A DNA stretch of 64,000 nt from Isochrysis galbana (lineage: Eukaryota; Haptophyta; Isochrysidales; Isochrysidaceae). The position numbers were made by a program, and so were the translations under genes. The stretch spans positions 2,907,419-2,971,418 of the forward strand of contig CM030939.1 of NCBI GenBank assembly GCA_018136815.1, read 5' to 3'. This document shows positions 10,074 through 20,779 of this stretch, piece after piece (within the stretch, counting starts at the first letter, position 1; each line of letters opens with the position of its first letter). The notes under the pieces were generated by a model, which searched no databases, was not told the origin of the DNA, and saw only the letters and a program-made list of their open reading frames with translations.

Positions 10074-11825
10074 ATGGCGCTCCCCCCGTCCGCGGCATGC
10101 ACGCTCGAGTGGCACCCATACGAGGTGGACCGCACGATGGGCCTCAATCACCAGCTCGCCTCGCTCAGCTGCCTGCTTGCTGAGGCCTTCTTCCTTGGGC
10201 GCACCGCTGTGCTGCCCGACAAGATCTGCCTCTTCGGGCTGCACACCGAACGGTGGCCTGGTGAGAGGACGTGTGAAGCTGCGGGCGCGCGCACAAACAC
10301 GCATACGTCCCCCTCCCACCCCCACCCCAACACACACACACACGCGCATGCGCACACACGAGCGCACACGCACCTGCTCATGCATGTGCACACATGTGCA
10401 GGCACATGCACACACAGAGTGGGGGGAGAAGGGGGGGTGCATAGAGCAAGCGATACGTGGACTGAGGTAGGGGCTTGACCTTCTGCCGTAGTACGCGCTT
10501 GACCTTGCTGCCTGCTTCCGTGGTCGCCCACATGCATGGCCATTGGCATGCACCTGTAGAGCTTGAATGCACAGCTGCTCCCCCCTCATTCCACCTCTTT
10601 TGCAGGTACCCATGCCGCAGGTGAACAGTGCGTTGGTATTGACCACTTTTTCGATCTCGACTTGCTCAATGAAGTGGTTCCCATCCACATCCACACGCGC
10701 AAGCACACGCGGCTTGACGATCATAAACTGCGGCCGGGTGTAACAGTGGTGCGAGGGTACAACTCGAGCGTGTTGAGGCAGAAATACCCTTGCTCGATTG
10801 CGCCGGCGTTGCGACGGCATGTGGAGACATTCTGGTTCTCGCAGTGTGGGCGAACGGTCCAATTCAGGCCGCTGCTCGCCCACGTTCAGCGTCTACTCGG
10901 TGCCCCGCCCGGCGCACCAACCCCTAATAATGTCTTCTTGCGCTCGGGCCTCTTCTACTCGCAGCCCATCAAGGCGGCGGTGCGTGCTATCCGCGCGGCC
11001 ATTGGCGGTGAATACTACTCTGTGCATGTGCGGCGGTCTGACAAGCTGCAGTCTTGCTCGCCGAAGGACTGCTTGGAGCGGGACAGGTTGACGCGGCCCC
11101 CGGCGTTGGCAAAAGCCTTGGGGATGTGGTTTCCGGATGGAAGCCGTGTGTACATTGGGTCAACTGAGAGGCCCGAATTTTTCACGCCACTCAGACAGAG
11201 GTGTGCAGCCACCTCGCTCACTCACGCCGCGATGTCGCTTGTTGCGGCGCCTAGTATTTCGAGGCGCTGCATTCCGCCATCATCGTTGCAAGGTGCCGAG
11301 GTGTATGTTGAACTGATCGCGCTTGATTGCCGCCACTTTGAATAGCTAGTCTCTTGTACGCACCCAACCCGACCTCGGTTGCCACCCAGGTATCGCCTCT
11401 TCTTCGCAGAGGATTTTTCAGAGGAGCTGGCCAGCATCAGCAACAACTACATGCTGTATGCAGTCGAGACGCTCGTCTTCTTTGGCTCCTCCGGCACAGT
11501 GGAAACTCTCGGGTATACCTCCAAATGGGTTGAGGACGCTTGCTTTCCAGCGTCGAGGTTGCGTGGCCAGCTTGGCCATAGCAATGGTGCTCAGGCAAGC
11601 GGCATGGGTCGCCATCGGCGTGCATGCTCCTCTTTGAACAGCTCCAACCTTTTTCATAGGGCCCGGCGACATGGGGTTGCGGTACAGTGCGTGGATGAGA
11701 CTGCCATTATTGCAAACGGTGTCACATATGGGCGTGCCTGCATTGACAATCCACCCTGTGGTCGGAGAATGTTCCTAGTGCCGAAACCCGAACCGTGTGA
11801 GAGGAGTATGGCTGTGAAGCCATAG
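10074..11825 (+). CDS. O-fucosyltransferase-like glycosyltransferase (3 exons, about 405 aa)
   Basis: Exons 10074-10260, 10606-11200 and 11390-11825 join in frame through GT-AG introns, the second closing TTTTGCAG/GTACC and the third CACCCAG/GTATCG. The N-terminal part, MGLNHQLASLSCLLAEAFFL followed by GRTAVLPD, resembles the nucleotide-sugar-binding start of GDP-fucose protein O-fucosyltransferases. YYSVHVRRSDKL fits their HxRRxD signature. The C-terminal half has VYIGSTERPEFF and FFGSSGTVETLG, matching the late donor-binding part of GT-B fucosyltransferases. The last 60 residues are less typical and may hide another exon. No clear signal peptide is present at this start, so an upstream exon is possible. 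It would act in the secretory pathway on glycoproteins. A C-rich tract sits directly before the ATG. Confidence 0.68.
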
Positions 11826-11894
11826 CCCTTTGGATCAAAGGCCGGGAGCGGGGCCCTGGATGCCATTACACCCCATATGCACTGGGTAAACCGT

Positions 11895-12080
11895 AAGAAT
11901 AAGAAAAAGACTTCTTCTTCTTAATATTCTCGCCACGCAACTAAATTTGTACTTAGATCTAGTTCGCCCATGGGGGGGCACAAGCCCCCCCTCTCCCCAC
12001 TCCTCCCCTGCCATCCTGCCATGGGGGAGGAACCACCCACCCTCTTGGCATGCCTGATGGCTTGCCAGGAGCACACTCAA
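11895..12080. repeat. Retroposon-family 5' end (palindromic leader plus G/C-rich block), with an inverted 3' tail beside it
   Basis: CAACTAAATTTGTACTTAG at 11938 and the CATGGGGGGGCAC block that follows match the 5' part of the complete retroposon at 25188. Just left, TCTTAATATTCTCGCC is the reverse of the family tail GGCGAGAATATTAA. The two ends therefore meet here, suggesting nested or truncated copies. Confidence 0.5.
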
Positions 12081-12572
12081 CTATCGTTACAACGGTAGGG
12101 TCGCTATCGCGGTGGTGCCCATGAGGCAACCACGCGGCCTTGGGCGAGGCGGCCAGGCAGAGCGCCATCGCCGATCCCATCGCCAATCGTATATCGCCGG
12201 ATAAGATTCTAACTACATTCACGCGCACGCACATTCACACAAACGCACGTGAAACTAATACTAATAGTAACAAAGTAAGAGCGCGCGGGGAAATTTCTGT
12301 GCCGCAAGAATGCCCCGCGCGGACTCGAAACTCGAAACGCTGCCACGCAAGTGATTTTGGCGCGAGGCATCTCTTGTGGCGCGAGACGCGGCGGAGGCGC
12401 GAGGCGCGCAGCGTAGTGCAAAGCAAGCCGACAACTGGTGACGTATAAAAGAACGCTTTTTAAGTGAATATTTCTGACGATCAATCAAGCGATCAACCCG
12501 GTGTCGTGCTCGCTCTCCGCTCTCTCCCTCCTCACTCCCCGCCCTCCCCCTCTTTCTCTACTCACGAACCAC
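12081..12572. other. Intergenic stretch, no gene seen
   Basis: This is a mixed sequence with a 12225-12300 section rich in ACGCGCACGC and an AT-rich section near 12440-12480. No repeat or gene could be supported. Confidence 0.3.
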
Positions 12573-12833
12573 ATGGCCATGAACGGCAAGTGCACCGAGC
12601 ACAACGACAACGATCCCATCGCCATCGCGCGCTTCGACGCAAGCAACGAGTGCGAGTCCTCAGTGCCGCCTCAGTCAGAGCTCGACGACTACGCCGACGA
12701 CTACGCCGACGACTTCAAGGTGGGCGACAAGATCGTGCACACACACTTGGGCTCAGGCGTCATCATCGCCCTCGGCGCCGGCACCCTTTTCGGCGAGCTT
12801 TACGCATGCATTGATGGCACACTCTGCCCCTAG
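12573..12833 (+). CDS. Small hypothetical protein (86 aa) with acidic DYADDYADD repeat
   Basis: ATG 12573 opens MAMNGKCTEHNDND and the frame ends at TAG 12831-12833. Residues 38-48 contain a DYADDYADD duplication. The C-terminal half, FKVGDKIVHTHLGSGVIIAL, resembles the small SH3/Tudor-like fold of GDxVxHxxxGxGxV proteins, such as helicase C-terminal tails. No neighbour explains it. An upstream ATG at 12501 would add 24 hydrophobic residues. It could be a real small gene or a gene fragment. Confidence 0.35.
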   Translation: MAMNGKCTEHNDNDPIAIARFDASNECESSVPPQSELDDYADDYADDFKVGDKIVHTHLGSGVIIALGAGTLFGELYACIDGTLCP

Positions 12834-13300
12834 ACCCTCTCCTAGGTTATTGATTGGTATTTTGTATTTTGTGTTTGCAAGTTTTTTTATCAACATATCT
12901 ACATATTTGCCGCATATTTGGGCACCTATTTGGATGCCTTGCTACAGATCTCTACATATACATATTTTCTACATATAAATGCTACATATTTGGGTTGGCC
13001 AAACTACATATTCTGGCCTGGGCCTATCCTTCCTCATTGCCCTCAAGCCCTATGGGCCATCCCAATTCGTCATCCCCAGGGTGGGAGAGGCCTTTGCCAT
13101 AAATAAGGCATTCCTGATGGGGGGGTGTCTCTGCTGGTCTGGTGTTGGTGTGATGCTTGTCACAGCCTGTGGCCCACCATGGGGTGGGCCAGCATGGCTG
13201 CCTTTCTTGGTGTGGCCGGGGCCACGGGCCGTGCGGCGCGACCGGGGTCGCGGGGTCGCGCTCACCTGCTCGGCCTCTGCGGGCGGAGGCGGCCGCTTCG
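12834..13300. other. Intergenic AT-rich stretch with CTACATAT repeats
   Basis: Between 12890 and 13010 the motif CTACATAT or CACATATTTG recurs about six times. After that the sequence becomes GC-rich and continues into a retroposon 5' end on the minus strand. No gene was supported. Confidence 0.3.
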
Positions 13301-13410
13301 CCTGCGACAGCTCCATGGGTTCTAGGGGGGGGGGCCGCGGTGGGGGGCCCGAAGGAGAGGTGGGGGGCGGCGCGCTCCATGGCGACCAACTATAAAGTTA
13401 GTTGCGGGGC
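13301..13410 (-). repeat. Retroposon-family 5' end on minus strand, with ATGGAGCGCGCC start
   Basis: On the minus strand CAACTAACTTTATAGTTGG is followed by ATGGAGCGCGCCGCC and CTTCGGGCCCCCC. This matches 39155-39222 and resembles 44228-44260. An open frame runs from ATG 13383 to about 13024 (MERAAPHLSFGPP), low-complexity and Pro/Ala-rich. Confidence 0.5.
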
Positions 13411-13917
13411 AAAAAATAAAAGTCTCTCGGGGTCCCATGGCATGGGAGCATGGGAGGGGGGGGAGCGGGAAAAAATCCAACCTGAGGTTTAAGTTTCAGT
13501 CTCTTGCCAAAGCCACCAGTAGGTCGCAAAGGCCACCACCACTCCGCTAGACATGCCCAAAGGCGGAGGATCGTTTGGCCTGAATATCTTCAGAGGCTTT
13601 CTTAAGCTTTAATTTAACTTAGTTGAGTAGCAGAAAAATTAGTAAGTTTTAGGTACAACGGGCGAGCAGTGGCAGTGGGGTGAGGAGCAGTAGGTTTAGG
13701 TGAGGAGAGCATAGAGGGTATAGCTCCTCATCCAACAACGTTTTTCATTAGGTAGCCTAAAATGCTAAATTAAAGGCTCTAGAGCCATCCAAGGCAATGT
13801 TAGGCAGGATATGGACACTCTCCACGCCGAGGTGCCATTTTTTTTCAAGTTATGAAACCCCACGCCCGTTTCTTGAAAGCACGAACACGAACACGCACCA
13901 GACGCAATGCTTCTCTC
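13411..13917. other. Intergenic stretch, mostly unassigned
   Basis: CTGAATATCTTCAGAGGCTTTC at 13577-13598 resembles the stem-loop tail of the retroposon and LINE family. The rest is AT-rich and without a supported gene. Confidence 0.3.
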
Positions 13918-14274
13918 TCAGCACAGGCGCAGCGCCTGGCGTATCTTCCCCTCTGTGGCCTTGGGAAACTTGCACGAGTGAACCGCGAGACGAGCGCTCT
14001 CGCCCGTCGCACGGCAAAGCTCCACCGCCTTGCGGACGTCTTCGAGGACGGCGAGCCGCTCCTTTGCCTGGACGTCGCGCGCCGACTTCGAGTATCCACC
14101 TGGGCGCCCCTTGGTGGCCGTTGCAGGCCCTGGGGAGGCCCCAGGCGCCATCGGCGCGTGCGCGTGCTGGCTGCGAAGCGCCGCTACCTGTGAAGCGATA
14201 GCCTCTAGAGCATAGTTATAAGTGTAGGGTGCATGGAAGCTTTCACCGAATCTTTCGCAGGCGAATCCTTTCAC
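13918..14274 (-). CDS. Hypothetical open frame, possibly a terminal exon
   Basis: The frame has no ATG at its left limit and contains ALEAIASQ followed by a splice-donor-like CAG/GTAGCG. It continues with KGRPGGYSKSARDVQAKERL and a Lys/Ala-rich helix. It lies 26 bp beyond the TIR-TPR gene stop on the same strand. It may be an exon of an unknown gene or a retroelement gag piece. Confidence 0.25.
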   Translation of the reverse strand: MKGFACERFGESFHAPYTYNYALEAIASQVAALRSQHAHAPMAPGASPGPATATKGRPGGYSKSARDVQAKERLAVLEDVRKAVELCRATGESARLAVHSCKFPKATEGKIRQALRLC

Positions 14275-14300
14275 TTTCCCTCTCGCTCTCTCTTATCCTG

Positions 14301-16730
14301 TCATGAAAATGGCTCCTCCTCTACCTCAACGAGTCTCTGACCCCGAGCCTTGAGCATCGCCGTAAAATGATCCATCGCAGCCAACGTGCTTGGATGCCGT
14401 GCTCCCAGCACCTCTTGCATCGCCCCAATCGCCTCATGTAGGACCGGCTCAGCCTCGTCAAGCTTGCCCTGCGCCTGAAGCACCGACGTTACTTGCGCCA
14501 TGGACATGAGCGTCTGCCGGTCCCGTTCCCCTAGCACCTCACGCCTAGCTGCGAGGGCTTCGCGGTAGAGCAGTTCAGCCTCTTCTAGCCGGCTTTCCGC
14601 TTCCAATACAGATGCCAAATTGGTTGTCGACGACAATGTGTGCGGGTGTCTCGCTCCCAACACCTCGCGCCTCCCTTCAAGGGACTCACGGTAAAGCTCC
14701 TCCGCCTCGCCAAGCTTACCCTGAACCCGAAGCAACATCGCCAAGCTGTTCATCGACGCCAACGCGTGCGGGTGGCGCGCTCCCAATACCTCGCGTTGTG
14801 CCTCTACAGCTTCACGGAGGAGCTCCTCCGCCTCATCTTGCTTGCCCTCTAAGTGTAGAAGCGACGCCAGCGTACTCATTGCCGTGAGTGTCTGCGGGTG
14901 CCGCCTTCCAAAAAGCCCGCACTTCACAGTGTAGACCTCTCGGTAGAGATCCTCCGCTGCCTCAAGTCGGTTCTGCGCCTTCAACAACCCTGCCAGATTG
15001 TTGATCGAGATGAGCGTGTTGCGGTGCCGCACTCCTAGAATCAAGCGCTGCGCCTTGATGGCCTCGTGGTATAGATCCTCCGCCTGACATAGCTTGCCTT
15101 GAGCCGTGAGCAGCGCCGCTAAGTTGTTCATCGAGGTGAGAGTGTCCGGGTGGCGTACCCCCAGAATGTCACGCTTTGCCTCGAGGGTCTCACGCTGGAG
15201 CTCCTCGGCATCATCTAGCTTGCCCCGGTCCTGAAGAAGTGACGCCAAATTGTTCATCGAGACAAGGGTGGTAGGGTGCCGTACTCCCAACATCTCACGC
15301 TCTATCGTGACATTTGCCTGGTAGAGCGACTCAGCCTCGTCCAAATTGCCCCGCTCCCTCAGAACCATTGCTAGGCACCCAGTGGCCGCCAATGTCCTTT
15401 GGTTTCGGGCTCCAAACTCCCTTCGCCTTGCGGCGACACACTCACGCCACAGCGCCTCGGACTCGACGAGTTGTCCTTGCTGCTTAAGGAGCCTAGCCAA
15501 GAAGAACAAAGTTCTCGAGGTGCCCCTTTGCTGTTCAGGAAGCTTGATCAAAGCCTTCTTTCCTGCTTTCACAAGCCAGCCCCGCATCAAGTGGAGCACT
15601 TGGTCGTTGAGCTTGCTGAGACCCACCGTCGACTCGGCCACCTCGAGGATCTTCTTCTTGTCCGACTCGAGGCACGCCTGTGCGTGGCGGATATCGATAT
15701 GCGAGAGCGAACTTGCGGTTGTCTCGAAGTCCTCTCGCAGTGCCTGCTCGAATCTGGCTGAATCGGCGCTTCCCAGGGCGACGTTGAGCGTAGCGCCCGT
15801 TTGCGCTACACATGCCAACTCCCAGAGGCACCATGTGCGCGAGAGCGGAGTAAGCACGTCCCAAGACGAGAGCACCAGGCAAGAGTTCCCGATGCTGCCT
15901 ATCGCCTCCCGCAAGATCTCGGTCCACCAGATCGCCGGCTTGGGCTTGTCTGCACTCTTGTACTGATTCATGACGAACACGTCAAGCCACACAAACACAC
16001 CTTCCGACTCGGGCAAAGAGAGAATGTGCGCTTCCAATGCGTTGATGAGTCGCAGAAAGTTGTGCTGCCGCGCGTGGCTGACGAAGAGAGTGGCCTTGCC
16101 GGTGAACGGCTTCTGGGAACACATGCTCTTCCTTTCCACGCGCTGCACCAGCTCCGCCAATGACGATTGTGCAGAAGCACAGAGCGGCTTGATGATGAGA
16201 TCACACACTTCATTAGTCGACTTGTCCCGCAGATAATCCTTGTGCTCCACACAAAATTCACGCAAGAAGGCCAGCGAGACGCCAATCTCGGGGAAGGCGG
16301 GTAGCAGCGTCGCACTGCTCGCAGGCGCCCACAGCCTTCTGCGATCCTCACCTTCTAGCTCCAGCTCCAGCTCATTTGTCGTTCCGAGGGAGAGCACCTT
16401 GGCGCCCTTACCGTCGATCGCAGGCTGGCCGGGCACGCCGCTCAGCTGGACCAGGTCACCCACGGCGGTCGGCCTGGTTGGCGCTGGTGGGAGCGGCGTC
16501 ACCTCCTTCAACTGCTCCCAGACTCTGTTTCGAGAGCCCTTGCTGAGTGCCTCCCACCAAGCCTCGTGAGAGGCCAGCTGCTCGGTGGTCTCGCTTCTGA
16601 TCGGCTCGAGCAGCTTGCCTGGCGGCAGGTGGACGGCAGCTGACGGAGCGTGCTCACGGTGCGGCGCGGTGCGCACCGCGCATTCGTCGGTGTGCTCCGG
16701 CTCGGCGGGCTGGCTGCACGTGCCGCCCAT
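14301..16730 (-). CDS. TIR-like domain protein with kinesin-light-chain-type TPR repeats (809 aa, intronless)
   Basis: Start ATG 16730 gives MGGTCSQP, a candidate N-myristoylation and palmitoylation signal; the open frame extends further upstream only as GA-repeat translation. Residues 88-142 form an SH3-like VGDLVQLSGVPGQPAIDGKG module. Residues 210-320 are TIR-like: KATLFVSHARQHNFLRLINA, VFVWLDVFVMNQY, CLVLSSWDVLTPLSRTWCLW. From about 400 to 800 about nine 42-residue repeats of the type LGVRHPxTLxSMNNLAxLL / GKLxEAExLYRE follow, typical of kinesin-light-chain TPRs. Such TIR-like plus TPR layouts are known as stress or innate-immune type signalling proteins. A catalytic Glu for NAD cleavage could not be assigned with confidence. 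The TPRs would bind partners; the lipid signal would place it at a membrane. Confidence 0.75.
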   Translation of the reverse strand: MGGTCSQPAEPEHTDECAVRTAPHREHAPSAAVHLPPGKLLEPIRSETTEQLASHEAWWEALSKGSRNRVWEQLKEVTPLPPAPTRPTAVGDLVQLSGVPGQPAIDGKGAKVLSLGTTNELELELEGEDRRRLWAPASSATLLPAFPEIGVSLAFLREFCVEHKDYLRDKSTNEVCDLIIKPLCASAQSSLAELVQRVERKSMCSQKPFTGKATLFVSHARQHNFLRLINALEAHILSLPESEGVFVWLDVFVMNQYKSADKPKPAIWWTEILREAIGSIGNSCLVLSSWDVLTPLSRTWCLWELACVAQTGATLNVALGSADSARFEQALREDFETTASSLSHIDIRHAQACLESDKKKILEVAESTVGLSKLNDQVLHLMRGWLVKAGKKALIKLPEQQRGTSRTLFFLARLLKQQGQLVESEALWRECVAARRREFGARNQRTLAATGCLAMVLRERGNLDEAESLYQANVTIEREMLGVRHPTTLVSMNNLASLLQDRGKLDDAEELQRETLEAKRDILGVRHPDTLTSMNNLAALLTAQGKLCQAEDLYHEAIKAQRLILGVRHRNTLISINNLAGLLKAQNRLEAAEDLYREVYTVKCGLFGRRHPQTLTAMSTLASLLHLEGKQDEAEELLREAVEAQREVLGARHPHALASMNSLAMLLRVQGKLGEAEELYRESLEGRREVLGARHPHTLSSTTNLASVLEAESRLEEAELLYREALAARREVLGERDRQTLMSMAQVTSVLQAQGKLDEAEPVLHEAIGAMQEVLGARHPSTLAAMDHFTAMLKARGQRLVEVEEEPFS

Positions 16731-17465
16731 CGTTGCGACGAGAGAGCGAAGGAGGGGAGAATAGAGAGAGGGATTGATGAGGAAGGGCGAGGGGGAGAGA
16801 GAGAGAGAGAGGGAAAGCGAGGGAGGGAGACAGAGGCGGAGGGGGGAGAGAGGGGAGAGAGTAGAGAGAGAGGGAGAGAAGGAAGGTAAAGAGAGAGGGG
16901 GACGGAGGGAGAGAGAGAGAAGGGTGTTGCGCCCCTCTCCCCCTCTCTTCCCTTCCCCCCCCCTTTCTCTCTCTCTTCCCTTCCCCCCCTTTCCCTTTCT
17001 CTTCCCTTCCCCCCTTTCCCTCTCTCTTCTTCCCTTCCCCCCCTTTCCCCTCCCCACTTCGGCTCGCCCCGAGAACGCCGACAAGTCTGAACGAGGCGAG
17101 AGGGGCCGCGCGGGGGGCGGGCGGGGGGGGGGGCGGGGGAGAGGGAAGAAGACTTGGGGGAGGAGAGAGATCCCGAGTCCCGGGGAGAGAGAGCCCGCGC
17201 ACGAGGGGAGAGAGAGGGGGAAACGGGGGGGAGGGAGGGAGGGATTGATTGAGGAAGGGGATGGGAGAGAGGGGAGAGAGATCGGGATGGGAGAGAGAGA
17301 GAGAGGGAGAGAGGGAGAGAGGGGGGGGAGAGAGAGAGAGAGAGAGAGAGACGTTTGTTCCCCGATGATGCCCCCTCCCCCTCTCTCGGACGGGGGGCAC
17401 GAGGATAATCTGAGGATCTGCGGCGAAACGGCCTCGTCGCGCTGCTCGGCTCTCCCTCTCTCTCT

Positions 17466-17526
<61 letters not shown>

Positions 17527-17560
17527 CCGATGGTCTCTCCGGAAGGATGGCGCGTAGTTT
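16731..17560. promoter_or_regulatory. Homopurine/homopyrimidine tract upstream of the TIR-TPR gene
   Basis: About 830 bp immediately before the start codon consist almost wholly of GA runs on the plus strand, a C-rich block at 16930-17055, more GA to 17351, and a (TC)n array at 17457-17522. Such mirror-like tracts can form triplex DNA. Function as promoter or 5' UTR is inferred from position only. Confidence 0.45.
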
Positions 17561-18118
17561 GTGACCCTCTCCTCCCAACCGCGCCGCCCGTCCTATGGCC
17601 TGTGTGGTAAGGCGGTCAAGCAGCGGCTTCTCACGTGAATTTTACGGCCAACTTTTCGACGTAAGAGGTGGCTCTTTCCGACCCGCCACGAGACAACTCT
17701 TGTTTTTTGCCAAAATTTTACGAGGAGAGCTATCTCGAGGGAGTGGCCTTCCGGTGCCTCTCTTCTCTCTTCTCTTCTCCTCGCTTCCCTCTCGTCTAGA
17801 GGAAGAGAGCGCGGCCGGCAGCGATGGGCCACACCACAGGGGCACCAACATCACGAAAACATCAATAAACCAACGCGATGAAGATGATATGTGCTGACAA
17901 AGGGTTTTTAAGCAGATTTTCTTCGTACTATGATATATGATAGCGAACTTTTGCGTAACTGAACGACGACGGAGCAGCGAGGAGGCGTGACCGAAGAAAA
18001 GGAGAGAGAGAGAGAACAAAATAGCCCTCCTCCAGCGCTCTCTCCAGCCCTTTCGCCGCGCCCCGCACCAGCCCGCTCAAGCTACAACACACACTATAAC
18101 AAGAAGCACGCTACAGCC
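17561..18118. other. Intergenic stretch before the RNase H remnant
   Basis: No gene was found. AAGGCGGTCAAGCAG at 17609 is a weak match to the dispersed GGGCGGTCAAACAG motif. The final 120 bp are pyrimidine-rich and lead to ATG 18119. Confidence 0.3.
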
Positions 18119-18577
18119 ATGTCCACCCCGATCACCGAATGCACCGCCCTCGCCGTCGCAACCCCGCTCAACGCGGAGCCCACTCTCGAAGCCCTCGCCG
18201 ACGCCACTTGGGGCGACCGCAACCTCTACGGCATCCTGCTCACATTCGGCGGCGGCGCCATTCTTCATCAAACCAAGAAACTGGCGCTCATCGTCGATTC
18301 CTCCATGGAGGCCGAAGGCCGAAGGCGTCGCCTCCACAGCCGGCGAGTGCGTCTCCTACTCCTACGCCCGCGAGATCCTTCGAGCTTCGATCCCTCGGCG
18401 TCCCAATCGACGCCCCCACCCTCGTCGGTACCGACAACCTGGCCAACATGCGGGTGGGCTCTCTCCGCTCCGCACCAACCCGCGCCCGCCACTTCATGCG
18501 ACGCTATCACGCCCTCCTCCAGCGTGTGGTCGCCGGCGAAGTCGCCCTCCGCCACGTGAACACCGAGAACGAGAACA
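18119..18577 (+). pseudogene. Copia-like RNase H remnant (frameshifted)
   Basis: From ATG 18119 the reading STPITECTALAV to ILHQTKKLALIVDSSMEAEG carries the DSSxEAE-type RNase H motif. At 18312 a GCCGAAG duplication throws it out of frame, and a further shift near 18390 is needed to regain GVPIDAPTLVGTDNLANMRV and RHFMRRYHALLQRV, which fit the second half of an RT-linked RNase H. The TKPL/LTKW end is missing: the sequence passes at about 18578 into LINE coding sequence. It is a decayed fragment of an LTR element. Confidence 0.6.
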
Positions 18578-20493
18578 TACCCGGGGCCACCAAGGCCTTC
18601 TGGAGGCGCCTCGCCGACAAAATAGACAAGAAGATCACGGCCCTCGAGCCCATAATTGCAAACCTCTCCATACACGGAAGAACGATGGTAGCGAACTTCT
18701 TAGTACTGTCCGTCCCAAGGTATTGGGTACAAACGCTGGCAGCACCACAATCGTTCCACAGGGCGCTCAAAAACTCGGTAGCGAGGGTGCTATGGACAAA
18801 CCCCCGCACGGGACGTAAGCTGCAATGGATTAAACACCCGGAAATCCCGCTCAAAGGCGACACGGAAAAAGGGCCGCACTTAGGCCTAGGTCTCCTCGAC
18901 TGGAACAACCATTTTAAAGCACTACAAGCAAAGTGGATACTGAATTACCTAGACGCGAGGCAAGCCCAATGGAAGCAAATCCTGGACGCGTGGTTCTGCC
19001 GCACAAGCCTAGGTAGGGCGGCAGTAATAGCCGACGTACCCGCGCACAAACTAACGGACGGGATAAAAGGAAGGAGCAAGCTCCCTGCATTCTGGAAGCA
19101 AGCCATAGCAAATGTGAGAATGCTACAAATACAACCGCTAAAGATGAGTAGGGACGGAGCGCTCTCCCAGCCCATATGGTACAACCCGCACTATAGCGGG
19201 CCGAACATGCACCCGAGATGGATAGAAATGTGGAACAAACTAGAATGTATCACCGTACACAACGTGTTTAAAGACCGTGCATGCACGGATGCGTACACCG
19301 CAGAGGAATGCGAGCAATACCTAAAAAACAACGATACATACATACAATACAAGGGAGAGCACATCCCCCGCGATAAATTTTTGGACACATGGGCAAACAT
19401 AGTGAAACACGCGCAAGACCTAATAAGGGCAGCGGACCAGGAAACCGCTGCCGCCCAAACACGAGACCCCACGACCAACACGCCATTGAACACGGAAATC
19501 CCACCCCCCGTGATTCATATAAGCCAAGAAGGAGAATTCTTCGCAAAGGAGGGGGGCAAATGGTACGAAGTCGAACTCTCATACTTGGGCACGCCCATCC
19601 TCGGCGACCACGCGATAGCGGCACCCACCGATCAAGACCCGACTCCCCCCGCAAAATGGGGCGAAGGCTTCAAATCAAACAAAAGGACAGAATACCCGCT
19701 GCCGGACGAATACACCCTAGACGGTCAAACAACGCTCGACGCGACTGAAGTCGCACACCTAACGAGAGCCCTACAAACGGCCTGCCATAAACGCCGGCGA
19801 CTCACGGGCCCCGACAACTGGGCAACGAGACTACCAATAACGGACGAGGTATGGGCGCATCTAGCCCAGATTTACACCTCGCCGAGGGACACTTACCTGC
19901 ACTTCAAACACATTACACATAGGAGAATGGCCACAGCCAATAGATTCGCGCACCGAGACAAGGCGTGCCGTTTCTGTATGGCCACTGACGAATCCTCCAC
20001 GCACCTGGGGGAATGCCCGCGGCTAACAAGCATCTTCGACGCCCTGGACACACTAGCCCGACGCCCGAGCACACCGGATAAACCACGCGAACAAAACATT
20101 ATAGATAGGCTCTTCGTACACCCGAACGGCCCTTGCCCAAAGGTGCTAGCAACGCTATACATGCTCGCATGGAGGTACATCATAACAGACTTCTACAGGA
20201 TATACTATGACGACGCCACGTTCTCAGAGGAATCGGTGCTAATACGCACACTGGAAAGATTCACGAAACTGAGCAGGGCGCTATTATTCGCCAACTCAAC
20301 AGACTCCGCGCGAACCGCCCAGGCGGGCATGGGGAGACAACCCAAGAAGAGGATAGACTTGGCCGACATCCGGCCGCTCTACGAACTAGGCGAAAAAAAC
20401 AAAATGACCCCCAGCGCGGAGCTCGTATCCCTAGCTGGTAAGCTAGGGATAGAGCACCTAGTTGAGACGGAAACAGCGAAGCACAGGAAATAG
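18578..20493 (+). CDS. LINE (non-LTR retrotransposon) ORF2 C-terminal part, copy A
   Basis: In frame with the tail of the RNase H remnant, about 640 codons encode the post-RT region of a LINE. HGRTMVANFLVLSVPRYWVQ and HLGLGLLDWNNHFKALQAKW fit the thumb/connector of plant- and protist-type LINEs. CRFCMATDESSTHLGEC is the C-terminal CX2CX8HX3C zinc finger. The closing block MGRQPKKRIDLADIRPL recurs in copy C, and ITDFYRI in all three copies. It ends with TAG at 20491-20493. The RT and endonuclease are absent, so it is 5'-truncated. It was probably inserted into the RNase H element. Confidence 0.75.
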
Positions 20494-20779
20494 AGGCGCC
20501 TAACACGCCGGTACATCACCCTTGGGGCAACCATGTTAAGAGACACCTACTCTATCCTACCAACGCAAATCCAAAAGGCCTGCCCGGACCCCACACCCAA
20601 AACCGGGCCCTAGGTAGTGTACCAGGGCCGCACCCCCGACACCAAAGACAAAGGAACGAGGGGGGGAAGGCAAGGGGGCGGGGAAAAGGGAGATAAGGGC
20701 GATGGCTGATGTACAGTAGCAATAGTAGGCGCTGTCCGGCGATAGGTGTGTAGCCCTGAACCTTCAGATCTTTTTTTTT
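20494..20779 (+). repeat. LINE copy A 3' UTR with hairpin and T-run tail
   Basis: The region holds GTAGTGTACCAGGGCCGC, related to TAGTGCACGGGGGG in the retroposons. It ends CCCTGAACCTTCAGATC followed by nine T. CTGAA/TTCAG can pair as a short stem-loop. The run meets the Ty3-like leader fragment exactly at 20780. Confidence 0.5.

Noticed and set aside
16740..17610. Open frames of 250-350 codons on both strands over GA/TC tracts
   Set aside because: Low-complexity translation; the TIR-TPR start at 16730 has the plausible leader.
18077..18675. Minus-strand Gly/Arg-rich frames opposite the RNase H remnant
   Set aside because: Antisense shadows; the plus strand has recognisable RNase H and LINE motifs.
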